Assembly (NCBI GenBank): GCA_030658975.1
Contig: JAUSBL010000114.1
Span: 1 to 64,000 of the forward strand
Direction of reading: 5' to 3'
Length of the DNA: 64,000 bases
Origin: Candidatus Latescibacterota bacterium
GTDB lineage: Bacteria > Krumholzibacteriota > Krumholzibacteriia > LZORAL124-64-63
This document shows positions 9,701 to 17,385 of the stretch, one piece after another; positions within the stretch are counted from its first letter, which is position 1; every line of letters begins with the position of its first letter. The position numbers and the translations under genes were made by a program. Below the pieces are notes generated by a model. It was not told the DNA's origin and did no database searches. It saw only the letters and a list, made by a program, of their open reading frames with translations.

Positions 9701-9860
9701 GGAGCTGACCGTGGCGTTCGAGGACGGCTGGCCCGCGCCGCCCCAGGATCTGCACCCCTACGGCGCCGTGCGCTTCCTGGACACCAACCTGGATGACCGC
9801 GCGCCGGGCGACCGCGAGGGGCGCCTGGTGCTGGAGGTCCCGATCCGTCTGGAGGATTGA
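6786..9860 (+). CDS. Secreted S8 subtilisin-family peptidase resembling tripeptidyl-peptidase II
   Basis: 1024 residues, starting at ATG 6786 behind TGGAGG. It has a signal peptide (MKATVASRSAPIVILAILALAATAAVAA). The catalytic triad is visible: Asp66 (ILDTGVDG), His284 (GSHGSHCAG) and Ser471 (NGTSMASP). A long insertion separates Asp from His. DTGVDGYAPGL...GGQKLLD, KIGDNRLSG, SNGNEGPGLST and SSRGGETPKPD follow the arrangement of tripeptidyl-peptidase II, and the long C-terminal part has the beta-rich character expected of that family. Export suggests an extracellular or periplasmic peptidase. The 2337-residue ORF in the track is this gene joined to shadow sequence. It ends 1 bp from the convergent glycosyltransferase. 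Confidence 0.88.
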   Translation: MKATVASRSAPIVILAILALAATAAVAAERPRDPWPYLPSDDIGAVAWRAAHPTWDGRGVVIAILDTGVDGYAPGLTATSTGGQKLLDTRDFTDEGVWEVVAVEQEDGAFVHPDGNRLEGVAALAVPPPSDDKAYPVWMGVLDEPRFQNVDDLQDANDDGDRTDRFAFLVYTAPRAAVETALGAGRGLDLLAGLNETAAAAVAAEREGARVWLVAVDTDGDGRLDDERPLRDFHVDWDLFGLRGPDAPDSRTLMAWSVSVTANEDWLGAPEAPTVAFHHDSGSHGSHCAGIAAGCEVGGQPGLHGAAPGAWLISCKIGDNRLSGGATRTETMKKAFEHAVDFGERYGLPVVVNMSFGINSVEEGEDTIGKWLDELLAEHPEFTVCTSNGNEGPGLSTSGIPATSQSLIASGAYLSRATGEDLYQARLPRATLFAFSSRGGETPKPDVVAPGSALSTVPGYVDGSARFNGTSMASPQTAGAVACLLSAAAQEELEVHWGMLKRALIAGAKPVDGLALFEQGGGLVNIQGAWDVLRPLARSESAHQVLDWRISVDCPFQSDGKSSAAYWRTPGGAPVAPERVTFSVKPVFHPDLGPDEKDAFFRSFSFRSEAPWLQVLSQKRYVRGDMAMDVDVAYDARKLPAEGVVSARVIASLDGGDLSGAAAREFDLWNTVVSGVAVGPQDGFATTFTGKGLQASTNRRHYVQPPAGATAMRCRLEVSRQIGAIKGAGAALEICDPEGVVRGGWAGYARPETSPVVDMTVLPPDLRPGIWELNVSAAIGNLADTDYRLTVSFDGYQTDPPTLAALASKGTGKPAETDLTVTRSFPGVFRGAARAQIDGFRREREVEVEKDDTWTHDFALDGTTPRAEFHLTMDEATANLLTDCAVNILDADGAAVSAGAFSGLEADASVALPAGSDGGKYTLQVVAAFALKKDSEKWGFTAEERYLFAAPSTGKVDRAGGAPLRLYCGVPAELTVAFEDGWPAPPQDLHPYGAVRFLDTNLDDRAPGDREGRLVLEVPIRLED

Positions 9861-9861
9861 T

Positions 9862-11142
9862 TCAGACCGCGGGGAGGGCCGCCGCCTCGCGCAGCAGGGC
9901 CTCGAGCCGATCCATGTGCGAGGCGCGCGCGTACCGCCGTTCGGCGGTGCGGCGCGCCTCTTCGCGTGAGGAGGGCGGCAGCGCGTCGGCGCGCGCCAGG
10001 GCCGCCGCCAGCGCCGCGGGATCGCCGGATTTGAACAGCACGCCGTCGACGCCGTCGCGCAGGTGCTCCGGGATGCCGCCGATGTTCGCGCCGACGACCG
10101 GCACGCCGGCCGCCAGGGATTCCAGCAGCGACAGCGGCCCGTTCTCGTACCATTCCGAGGGCAGCACCGTGAACCGCGCGCGGGCCAGCTCCGCGCGCAG
10201 GCGGTCCGGCGGCAGCGGGCCCAGGAACTCGACGCGTCCGGTCGCGAGACCGGCGGCGCGGGCCCGCAGTTCCGCTTCCTGGGGGCCGCTCCCGGCCAGC
10301 CGCAGCTGCGGCGCCGGCCGCGCTCCGGACGCCTCGGCCTGGCGTGACCACAGCTCGTGGGCCTCCAGCAGCGTGACCAGCCCCTTCTCCCGCGACAACC
10401 GCCCGAAGTAGAGGTAGCCGTCGCCGGGCGGCGCGGTGGCCGGCCGCCAGGCGTCCAGATCCACGAAGTTGGGCAGGTGCGTCAGGAGGTCGGCGGGCCA
10501 GCCCCACTCGGCGAACTTGCGGGCATAGAAGGCGCTCGGGCACAGGAAGCGGCCGACCGTCCGCCGGTAGAGCCGGCGCGAAGTGTGGTTGGCCGTCTCG
10601 ACCGCCGCCAGCAGCGACGCCGCCAGCGAGTCCTTGACGCAGCGGCCCAGGACCGCCTCGTAAAAACGGCCGCCGCGGCAGCGCTCGCAGACCTCGCCGT
10701 GGCGCAGCATGTGGATGGCCGGGCAGAGCAGGCGCAGGTCGTGCAGCGTCATGACGGCCGGGATCCCGTGGCGGCGCAGCACGGGCAGGATCGACGGGCT
10801 CAGGTGGTGGTAGGCGTTGTGCAGGTGCGCCACGTCCGGCTTCACCTCGCGCAGCAGCGCGTCGAGCCGGCGCGACGCCTCCCGGTTCCAGATCAGCGAA
10901 GCGGCGTCGCTCGCGGCGCCGCCGGTCCAGCGCGGGCGGCTGTAGTCCCGCGCCTTCACGAAGAAGCGGTCCCACGGCGAGGGCCGCGCGTGCTCGTCCT
11001 TCATCGCGAAGGGCACCACGTCCCAGCCGCGCGCGCTGAGGTCCTGCTCCTGCTGTACGAGGTAGCGACCGACGCCGCCGGCGGGTCCCACATCGTGGTA
11101 GAACTTGTTGATCAGCAGCAGGGTCGGGCGCGGCACGGTCAC
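9862..11142 (-). CDS. GT4-type glycosyltransferase
   Basis: About 426 residues from GTG 11142, which overlaps the sirtuin stop (GTGA); GTG 11136 is an alternative. The N-terminus PTLLLINKFYHDVGPAGGVGRYLVQQEQDLSARGWDV is typical of GT4 enzymes. A cysteine pair (CERCRGGRF) lies in a segment common to GT4 enzymes that carry an inserted CxxC motif. The donor-site region is PSEWYENGPLSLLESLAAGVPVVGANIGG. The ORF track runs to 11421, but the extra part is antisense to the sirtuin gene. It is probably co-transcribed with the sirtuin; acceptor unknown. Confidence 0.85.
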   Translation of the reverse strand: MTVPRPTLLLINKFYHDVGPAGGVGRYLVQQEQDLSARGWDVVPFAMKDEHARPSPWDRFFVKARDYSRPRWTGGAASDAASLIWNREASRRLDALLREVKPDVAHLHNAYHHLSPSILPVLRRHGIPAVMTLHDLRLLCPAIHMLRHGEVCERCRGGRFYEAVLGRCVKDSLAASLLAAVETANHTSRRLYRRTVGRFLCPSAFYARKFAEWGWPADLLTHLPNFVDLDAWRPATAPPGDGYLYFGRLSREKGLVTLLEAHELWSRQAEASGARPAPQLRLAGSGPQEAELRARAAGLATGRVEFLGPLPPDRLRAELARARFTVLPSEWYENGPLSLLESLAAGVPVVGANIGGIPEHLRDGVDGVLFKSGDPAALAAALARADALPPSSREEARRTAERRYARASHMDRLEALLREAAALPAV

Positions 11143-11927
11143 CTCGCGGACAGGAGTTGCGGCAGCGTCGTCTCGGCGCCGCCCGGCACGAAATCGTCGA
11201 CCCAGCCGCCGAGCCCGCCGGGTTCCAGGTTGAACTCGGCCACGTGCGCGCCGGATCGCCGGGCGATTCCGGCCAGTCCCGCGGCCGGATGCACGACGCC
11301 CGAAGTGCCGACCACCAGGAAGAGGTCGCAGCTCGCGGCGGCGTCGGCTGCGGCGCGCTGCACCTGCGGATCGATCATTTCGCCGAACCACACCACGCCC
11401 GGGCGCAGCAGCCCGCCGCATTCGTCACAGAGCGGCGGCAGCGGCAGCGGCACGCGCTCGTCGCGCGTCTCGCGGCCGCAGGCCGTGCAGCGCAGCGTCC
11501 ACAGCGAGCCGTGGTACTCGACCACCCGGCGGCTGCCGGCGCGCTGGTGCAGGCCGTCGACGTTCTGCGTCAGGATCGTCACCTCGGCGGTCAGCGCCTC
11601 GAGCGACACCAGGGCCGCGTGCCCGGGATTCGGCCGGCAGCCGGCCACCAGCCCGCGGCGCCAGTCGTACCAGCGCCAGACCTGGTCGGGATCCCGGCGG
11701 AACGCCTCGGGCGTGGCCAGATCCTGCGGCCGCACGTTCTCCCAGAGGCTGTCGGGGCCGCCGCGGAACGTGGGCACGCCGCTGGCCGCGGAGATGCCCG
11801 CGCCGCTGAGCACGGCCACCCGCGTGGTCGGGGTCAGGCGGGCGCGTAGCTGCGCGAGGACGGTCTCGGCGTGCGGCAAGGCGCGAATGCCTCCCCCGGT
11901 GTTGCGGTCGGCGGCGGTTCGCCGCAT
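11139..11927 (-). CDS. cobB: Sir2-family NAD-dependent protein deacylase, class III
   Basis: 262 residues. The sirtuin motifs are complete: GAGISAASGVPTFRG (NAD binding), TQNVDGLHQRAG, the catalytic His in EYHGSLW, a zinc site CTACG...CDECGG, and GTSGVVHPAAG. YDWRR contains the Y-x-x-R pair that in SIRT5/CobB-type enzymes recognises acidic acyl groups, which predicts desuccinylase/demalonylase as well as deacetylase activity. It is divergent from the peptidase-MA gene, 51 bp apart, so the two promoters share the short spacer. Confidence 0.92.
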   Translation of the reverse strand: MRRTAADRNTGGGIRALPHAETVLAQLRARLTPTTRVAVLSGAGISAASGVPTFRGGPDSLWENVRPQDLATPEAFRRDPDQVWRWYDWRRGLVAGCRPNPGHAALVSLEALTAEVTILTQNVDGLHQRAGSRRVVEYHGSLWTLRCTACGRETRDERVPLPLPPLCDECGGLLRPGVVWFGEMIDPQVQRAAADAAASCDLFLVVGTSGVVHPAAGLAGIARRSGAHVAEFNLEPGGLGGWVDDFVPGGAETTLPQLLSAR

Positions 11928-11978
11928 GATGGGTCGCTGTCGTCGGAACTGTCAACGCCGATCGGATCGGGGAGCGCC

Positions 11979-12908
11979 ATGCGCAGGGGTAGTGGCTCGA
12001 TGCCGATGGTGCTGCTCTTCGCCGCGCTCCTGGCCGTGCTCGGCGCATCCGGCGCGGCGGACGCCGCACCCCGCCTGGACGCCTGCGTGACCGTCGTCGC
12101 GGATCCGGGCGTGAACCCGGGCGTCGCACGCGCCTGTCGCGAAGCGCTGGCGCAGGCCTGGCCCGCGATGATCGCCGAGGTCTGGCCCATCGACGGCGCG
12201 CGCCCCCGCTTCGAGATCCGCCTGATGACCACCGGCGGCTTCCAAGCCCTGCACCGCGACCGTATCGCCGACTGGGGCGTGGGCCTGGCCGCGGACGACC
12301 GGGCCTGGGTCGACGTCCAGCGCTCGCTCGGCGGCGGCCGCACCGCGGCCCACGTGACGGTCCACGAGGCGGTCCACTGCCTGCTGCACCAGGCGCTGCC
12401 CGGCGTGACGGGCGTGCCGGCCTGGTTCCACGAAGGGCTGGCCCAGGATCTGTCGGGGGAGTGGCGCTTCCGCGACACTGTTTCCCTGATCCTCGACGGT
12501 CACGTTCCGGACCTGGCGAACCTCGAAACCGGATTTCCCGCCGACGCCGGACGCGCCGATCAGGCCTACCGCACCGGACTGCTGGCCGTGCAGTCCCTGC
12601 GCGCCTGGCACGGCCAGGATGTCGTGCCGCGCCTGGTCGTCGCCGCGCGCCGCACGGGCGACTTCCGCGAGGCGATGCGCGAGGTCACCGGCGCCCAGCC
12701 CTCCGTCTTCCGGGAGCGCTTCGCCGCCTCCGTGCGCGTGCGCTTCGGCTGGCTGGTCGCGGCGACCCGCTGGCCGACCTTCTTCGTGCTGATCGCCCTG
12801 ATCGCGGGTGTGGGCATCGCCGCCCGCCGCCGCCGCGACCGCCGGCGCTTCGAGGCCCTGGACGGCGCTCCGGCATCTCCTAACGATATCGAGAACGACC
12901 TTCACTGA
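11979..12908 (+). CDS. Secreted peptidase-MA-like metallopeptidase with C-terminal anchor
   Basis: 309 residues from ATG 11979 behind GGGGAG; the ORF track start at 11871 is too far upstream. It has an N-terminal signal (MVLLFAALLAVLGASGAADA), then the gluzincin-like zinc motif HVTVHEAVHCLLH (HExxH), followed by VPAWFHEGLAQDLSG, which supplies the glutamate ligand as in the peptidase MA family. A C-terminal transmembrane helix (FFVLIALIAGVGIA) is followed by a very basic tail (RRRRDRRR). The topology predicts an extracytoplasmic catalytic domain tethered to the membrane. Substrate unknown. Confidence 0.8.
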   Translation: MRRGSGSMPMVLLFAALLAVLGASGAADAAPRLDACVTVVADPGVNPGVARACREALAQAWPAMIAEVWPIDGARPRFEIRLMTTGGFQALHRDRIADWGVGLAADDRAWVDVQRSLGGGRTAAHVTVHEAVHCLLHQALPGVTGVPAWFHEGLAQDLSGEWRFRDTVSLILDGHVPDLANLETGFPADAGRADQAYRTGLLAVQSLRAWHGQDVVPRLVVAARRTGDFREAMREVTGAQPSVFRERFAASVRVRFGWLVAATRWPTFFVLIALIAGVGIAARRRRDRRRFEALDGAPASPNDIENDLH

Positions 12909-13448
12909 CACGGGATTTCGTGGATGGAGGCTCACCTGCACCGAGGATACGCGACCACGATTTCTGTGGATATCTCCGCGACGCGCGGGACGCGAACTCA
13001 GTGCGATCACACGATTATGCAGAAGGCCCATGCAGGATGCGGGCACGTCGTCTGCGGTGACCGCCGTGCCGCGATCGACCCTGTCGGGGCCTGCCGGCGG
13101 GTTGCGCCCGGAACGGTCGGGACACCACGAGTCACCATGCAAGGCAATGGGAAATTCCAAGAAACATCCATTCTCACCATCCGATCATTGACACGCGGCC
13201 CTGAATTCCCATAATTGCATCGACGGAGCGAGACCGCCGGGATATCCGGCACGCGAGATTGCGGCGAACAGGAGGTTCCCGCCTTGTTGGCACCGACCCG
13301 GTCGAATCTCCCAACACATTGTTGAATCTGAAGATACCGAGCCAGCGATTGGTATTGGCACGGGTGGCACCGATGTTGCTTTTCCTTCTTCAACATCGCA
13401 ACCGCCGACCGCGGCCAGAAACCGGACATCTCTGGAGAGGGCCAACAA
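12909..13448 (+). other. 540-bp intergenic region with no convincing gene
   Basis: Several small overlapping ORFs in the track (12808-13191, 12924-13214, 13007-13429, 13259-13456) have arginine-rich, low-information translations and no good starts. The only signals I see are the promoter at 13188-13215 and a ribosome-binding site before 13449. Confidence 0.5.
13188..13215 (+). promoter_or_regulatory. Sigma70-type promoter for the FlgD-sorted protein gene
   Basis: A perfect TTGACA and CATAAT are 16 bp apart, about 235 bp upstream of the GTG start, giving a long 5' leader. Confidence 0.5.
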
Positions 13449-14078
13449 GTGAATAACCGGCTGCAAAGGACGACATCCGGTCTGCTCTTCTGCCTGATTT
13501 TCGTGCTGCCGTCGCTGGCGGCCGGTCAGGTGGTGCCGGTCCCCTTCCACTGGTCCGCCCCGACCCAGGGCACGGAAGCCGTGAGCTACAACGTGTGGGT
13601 TTCCCGCAACGGCGACGCGCCGCGCATCGAGGCCACCGCACGGGACACGGCCTGGACGCTCGAGGCCTCCGTCGGCGTCGAATACCGCGTCTTCGTGCAG
13701 GGTGTCGACGCTCTCGAGCGCGACGGAGCCATGAGCCCGCCCTCGGACGTCGTCTACCTGCCGGAACTGCAGCCCGAGCAGGACGGCCCCCCTTCGTTCG
13801 CCGGACTCCGCCCCAACTATCCGAACCCCTTCAACCCCGAGACCACCATCCGCTACGGCGTCCCCGCCGGCGCCCAGGATCAGCGGATCGCTTTGGAACT
13901 CTACGACATCCGGGGCCAGAGGGTCCGCAGCTTCCAGCCCGCGGAGACCCCGGGCTGGCACACCATGGTCTGGAACGGCCGGGACGACTCCGGAACCTTG
14001 TTATCCTCCGGGCATTACATCGTCCGGCTGGTTTGCGGAGGGCGGGAGTCGACCTGGAAAATGACCATGCTGAAATAA
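13449..14078 (+). CDS. Secreted fibronectin-III-like protein with FlgD-type C-terminal sorting domain
   Basis: 209 residues from GTG 13449 with ribosome-binding site GGAGAGGG. A signal peptide (LLFCLIFVLPSLAAGQ) precedes a short fibronectin-III-like domain (FHWSAPTQGTEAVSYNVWVSRNG). The last 80 residues are a FlgD Ig-like/T9SS-type-A-like domain: LRPNYPNPFNPETTIRYGVP...ALELYDIRGQRVRSF...HTMVWNGRDDSGTLLSSGHYIVRL. This C-terminal module is abundant in FCB-group bacteria and is a main reason for placing the organism there. Role unknown; probably a small surface or secreted protein. Confidence 0.85.
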   Translation: MNNRLQRTTSGLLFCLIFVLPSLAAGQVVPVPFHWSAPTQGTEAVSYNVWVSRNGDAPRIEATARDTAWTLEASVGVEYRVFVQGVDALERDGAMSPPSDVVYLPELQPEQDGPPSFAGLRPNYPNPFNPETTIRYGVPAGAQDQRIALELYDIRGQRVRSFQPAETPGWHTMVWNGRDDSGTLLSSGHYIVRLVCGGRESTWKMTMLK

Positions 14079-14156
14079 GTCCCGATCCCGCCTTTTCCCG
14101 CCCCGCAAATCTGCTATCTTGAAGATTGACTGCTAACCTCAAGAAGACCGCGCGAG

Positions 14157-14191
14157 CCCGGCCGCTGTGAAGCAACGGCGGGTGATTTTTT
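14157..14191 (+). terminator. Possible weak intrinsic terminator
   Basis: An imperfect GC hairpin (GCCG...CGGC with further partial pairing) is followed after a few bases by six T residues, 80 bp past the preceding stop and just before the next gene. The stem is short, so this is uncertain. Confidence 0.25.
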
Positions 14192-14218
14192 GTCCGCTCG
14201 CCGGAGACGGGGAAGAAC

Positions 14219-16417
14219 ATGAATCTGATCAAGCTGAAGAAGCTGGCCAACTCGCGCCAGTTCACCGAACTCGAAGTGCTCTGGAGCGAGGCGCTCGACG
14301 AGCCCGAGGCCGAAGTCGAGGAGATGCTGCGCGTGGTCGCGCAGGTGCGCCGCCTGGGCGAGGAGGAGCGGGCCGACTCCATGCTCCAGGGCCTGCTGCA
14401 CGCGTTCGAGCAGCGCAACGGCCGGCGCGCCCGGCTCGACGTCGCCCGCCAGGCCGCCGTCCTGCTGCCGGCCTCGACCCTGCTGCGTCGCGAGCTGCGG
14501 CAGTTGGTCCCGGCGTTCCACACCGACTACGAGCACGCCGGCACGCTGACGTCGCGCCTGCTGGCCGAGGGGATCTCCCTGCCCGACGGCCTGGCCGTGC
14601 TGGACCGCTTCCTGCAGCTGAGGCCCGGTTCGTTCCTGAGCGACCGCTCCCATCTCGAGCCCGGCATGGTCGAAGAGGTCGACGCCGAGCACACCAAGCT
14701 GACCGTATCGTTCAGCGGCCGGCGCGAGGTCATGGAGCGGGCGCGCGTGGGCGAAGTGATCGTGCTGCCGCCGGACCACTTCCCGTCCCTGCTGCTCTAC
14801 CGTCCCGATGAACTGCGGCAGGCGGCCGCCACCGATCCCGAAGCCTTCGTCATCAAGGCGCTGAGGTCGACCCGCGACCGGACGCTCGCCCACCGGGAGC
14901 TGCGGACCCACTACGTGGCGCTCCACGGCGAGGACGGCTGGACGAACTGGTGGAAGAAGGCCCGCCTCGTCCTGAAGACCTCCACCCGCATCGAGATGAC
15001 CGGCTCCGGCCAGCCGACCTTCCACCTGCTGCGCCAGGAACGCACCTACGAGGAGCGCGTGCGCGAGCAGCTGCGCGGCCTGACCGAGCCCGCGCCCCGG
15101 CTGCAGTTCATCCTGGAACGCCTGGGCGAGGCGCGCCGCGACAAGTCCGTCTCGCACGAGATGGTCGGGGAGCTGGGCAACGCCGCCGCGCGCCTGGCCG
15201 CGCCGCTGCTGGAGAAGGACGCCGCGCTGACGCTGGCCTGCCTCGCCCTGCACGCCGAAGCCGCCGAACTGGGCGGCGACGTCGTGCCGGTGAACCCGCG
15301 GGCCGCCGCGCAGGTGATCACGCGGATCAACGAACCCGCGATCCTGCCCTCGCACCTGGGCGACCGCCTGCTCCAGCTGGTGCTGGCCTTCGTGCGGCGG
15401 GTCCTGCCGGAGCAGCAGTGGACCGTCTTCTGGGGCAGGGTGCTGCCCCGCACCGGTCGCATGACCGCCGACATGATGGCGCGCGAACTGCTCGCCGCCG
15501 GCCAGGAGCCCGTCCTGGTCGCGGCCCTGGAGGACGTGCTGTCCCACCCGACCGCCTCGCCCGAGGTGCTCGGCTGGCTGTGGCGCACCAGGTTCGCGGA
15601 CACCAAAACCGGTCAGTCCCTGGCCGCGATGAAGGGCCTGGGCGTGGGCCGCCTCATGAACGCCCTGCTGGACCTCATGGACGCGACCGGTCGGATGACC
15701 GCGCTGTCGGACGACAAGCGCCTGCGCAAGGTGCTGGAGCAGGGCCAGGAGGGCCTCGAGCTGCACGACGGCGAGCCGATCCGCATCTACCTGTCCGCCA
15801 CCGGCCCGGACGAGGCGCGCGAGCTGAAGGAGCGCATCGAGCGCAACGGCGGCATCCGCGCCAGCACCCGCACCAGCCTGCTGGGCTGGCTGCGCAACGC
15901 CCATCCCGAGGTCTTCGCCGAGATGTCGCGGCCCTGGGAAGAGGACGTCTACTACACGACGATGTCGGGCCTGCAGCACCGCCAGGCGGCGCTGGATGAA
16001 CTGGTCCAGGTCGACCTGCCGGCGGTCGCGCGCCAGATCGGAGAGGCCGCGAGCCACGGCGACCTGAGCGAGAACGCGGAGTACACCGCCGCCCTGGAGA
16101 AGCGCGACCAGATCACCAGCCGCGCCACGCGCCTGGAAGCTGAACTGGCCCGCGCCAAGATCATCGCCGACGAGATGGTGCAGTCGGCCTTCGTCAACGT
16201 CGGCACCCGCGTGCGCGTGCGCGACCTGGTGACCGGCGTCGAGGAGACCTACAGCTTCCTGGGCGTGTGGGACTCGCTGCCCGAAGCGGGCATCCTTTCC
16301 TACCGCGCGCCCCTGGCCATGGCCTTCATGGGCGCCCGGCCCGGCGACCAGGTGGAATACGGCGAGGAAGGCGAACGGCGGCACTGGGAGGTGCTGGAGG
16401 TCGGACCCGGCCTGTAA
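14219..16417 (+). CDS. Large GreA/GreB-domain protein with long N-terminal extension
   Basis: 732 residues; GreA alone is about 158. The last ~150 residues are a full GreA module: a coiled coil with the tip motif HGDLSENAEYTAALEKRDQI, in which both acidic tip residues (D and E) are kept, followed by the FKBP-like domain (VGTRVRVRDLVTGVEETY...GDQVEYGEEGERRHWEVLEV). The preceding ~580 residues are helical repeat-like (RLGEEERADSMLQGLLHAFEQ, WTNWWKKARLVL). Similar long GreA-domain proteins occur in chlamydiae. The domain is expected to enter the RNA polymerase secondary channel and stimulate transcript cleavage. It is not obviously in an operon. Confidence 0.85.
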   Translation: MNLIKLKKLANSRQFTELEVLWSEALDEPEAEVEEMLRVVAQVRRLGEEERADSMLQGLLHAFEQRNGRRARLDVARQAAVLLPASTLLRRELRQLVPAFHTDYEHAGTLTSRLLAEGISLPDGLAVLDRFLQLRPGSFLSDRSHLEPGMVEEVDAEHTKLTVSFSGRREVMERARVGEVIVLPPDHFPSLLLYRPDELRQAAATDPEAFVIKALRSTRDRTLAHRELRTHYVALHGEDGWTNWWKKARLVLKTSTRIEMTGSGQPTFHLLRQERTYEERVREQLRGLTEPAPRLQFILERLGEARRDKSVSHEMVGELGNAAARLAAPLLEKDAALTLACLALHAEAAELGGDVVPVNPRAAAQVITRINEPAILPSHLGDRLLQLVLAFVRRVLPEQQWTVFWGRVLPRTGRMTADMMARELLAAGQEPVLVAALEDVLSHPTASPEVLGWLWRTRFADTKTGQSLAAMKGLGVGRLMNALLDLMDATGRMTALSDDKRLRKVLEQGQEGLELHDGEPIRIYLSATGPDEARELKERIERNGGIRASTRTSLLGWLRNAHPEVFAEMSRPWEEDVYYTTMSGLQHRQAALDELVQVDLPAVARQIGEAASHGDLSENAEYTAALEKRDQITSRATRLEAELARAKIIADEMVQSAFVNVGTRVRVRDLVTGVEETYSFLGVWDSLPEAGILSYRAPLAMAFMGARPGDQVEYGEEGERRHWEVLEVGPGL

Positions 16418-16489
16418 CGTGGCAGGTTCGGTGTTCGCCAGGTATGCTGTGAATCCCGCAAAGGTCCCGACAACCCGGAGGTCCCGGTC

Positions 16490-17092
16490 TTGAAAGCGCT
16501 CCTGCTCGTCATGCTCGCCCTGGCGGCCGCCGTCGGCCTGGCCACCGCGTTGCTTCTGAGATCCGCCACCGCGGCCGGCGTCCAGCAGGCCGAGGCCACG
16601 CCCGACGCCGCCGCGGGTTCGTTCTACGACCTGAACACCCGCACGCTCGCGGGCGAACCCGCCGCCCTGGATCTCTACAAGGGCAAGGTCACGCTCGTGG
16701 TCAACACGGCCAGCAAGTGCGGCCTCACCCCCCAGTACGAGGGCCTCGAGAAACTGCACCGCGAACTGTCCGGCGCCGGCTTCGTCGTCCTCGGCTTCCC
16801 CAGCAACGATTTCATGGGCCAGGAACCCGGCACCCCCGAGGAGATCCGCGCCTTCTGCGACACCAAGTACCAGGTGACCTTCCCCCTCTTCGAGAAGGTA
16901 GCGGTCAAGGGCGACGGCAAGTGCGACCTCTACCGCTTCCTGACCGCCGGCGGTCTCGAAGAGCCTACCTGGAACTTCACGAAGTACCTCGTCGGCCGCG
17001 ACGGCCACGTCATCGCGCGCTTCGGCCCCCGGACGGCGCCCGATGACCCCGAACTCCGCACAGCTATCGATACTGCGCTAGCCCACCGCTAG
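16490..17092 (+). CDS. Glutathione-peroxidase-family thiol peroxidase, membrane-anchored or exported
   Basis: 200 residues from TTG 16490 with GGAGG 7 bp upstream. A hydrophobic N-terminus (LLLVMLALAAAVGLATALLL) looks like a signal anchor. The peroxidatic Cys lies in VVNTASKCGLTPQYEGLEKL. FPSNDFMGQEPGT holds the conserved Asn/Gln region and WNFTKYLV the conserved Trp-Asn-Phe-x-Lys. Cys replaces selenocysteine, and such bacterial enzymes usually use thioredoxin. It probably detoxifies peroxides in the periplasm. Its 3' end is inversely duplicated in the palindromic element downstream. Confidence 0.88.
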   Translation: MKALLLVMLALAAAVGLATALLLRSATAAGVQQAEATPDAAAGSFYDLNTRTLAGEPAALDLYKGKVTLVVNTASKCGLTPQYEGLEKLHRELSGAGFVVLGFPSNDFMGQEPGTPEEIRAFCDTKYQVTFPLFEKVAVKGDGKCDLYRFLTAGGLEEPTWNFTKYLVGRDGHVIARFGPRTAPDDPELRTAIDTALAHR

Positions 17093-17137
17093 TTCAGACT
17101 GCGGCATTGTCCCGGCGCATGCCCTATGCTGTGATGC

Positions 17138-17284
17138 GACTCGATACCACACATCCTGCCGTGACAGGGGACGCGCTCCGGACACCTCGTGTGTCCGGAG
17201 CGCTTGACCTTCCGGCCCCTTCGCCATCCTGGCTACGGGGCCTCCAGGACACCCCTGTCACGGCAGGATGTGTGGTATCGAGTC
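17138..17284. repeat. Palindromic three-way-junction element, copy 1 (3' of the peroxidase gene)
   Basis: Perfect 33-bp inverted arms (17138-17170 and 17252-17284) enclose an 81-nt interior. The shared 97-nt core runs from GACAGGGG (17163) to CCCCTGTC (17259). The interior forms a 13-bp hairpin (17173-17203, loop CTCGT) and a second hairpin closed by GGCCCC/GGGGCC. This copy is inverted relative to copies 2 and 3 on the plus strand, but has the same orientation relative to the gene it follows. The arm sequence outside the core is unique to this copy. Confidence 0.9.
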
Positions 17285-17335
17285 GAACAGCAGCATGGGC
17301 ATGAGCGGCACAATGTCGCACCCTGACCCAGCGGC
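17285..17335 (-). repeat. Diverged inverted copy of the peroxidase 3' flank
   Basis: Read on the minus strand this segment aligns with 17085-17137, including the last codons and stop of the peroxidase gene (AGCGGC against the reverse complement of ACCGCTAG). Identity is roughly 80% with a few 1-bp gaps. It continues the perfect arm of copy 1 outward, so the inverted duplication totals about 85 bp per side. Confidence 0.75.
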
Positions 17336-17385
17336 ATAGAGGATCCCGGCCGTTTCATGGTCCCTTTCCTGTAGCGAGAGACATC
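17326..17385 (-). repeat. Diverged inverted copy of the SDR gene 3' end
   Basis: The reverse complement aligns with 17535-17595, which covers the stop and last ~16 codons of the SDR gene (CTACAGGAA, CCATGA, CGGCCGG, ATCCTCTAT are shared). Identity is roughly 80%. It continues the perfect arm of copy 2 outward and abuts the inverted peroxidase copy, so no unrelated intergenic sequence remains between the two genes. Confidence 0.75.

Noticed and set aside
12909-13448. Four small ORFs between the peptidase-MA gene and the FlgD-sorted gene
   Set aside because: They overlap one another on both strands, lack plausible ribosome-binding sites and cross a good promoter.
14114-17008. 964-residue minus-strand ORF
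   Set aside because: It is antisense to the GreA-fusion and peroxidase genes, with low-complexity translation and no domain; a product of high GC content.
17107-17321. Two 65-residue ORFs on opposite strands with nearly the same ends (RLDTTHPAVTG...TAGCVVSSR)
   Set aside because: They are the palindromic element translated on both strands. The similarity follows from the inverted repeat, not from coding.
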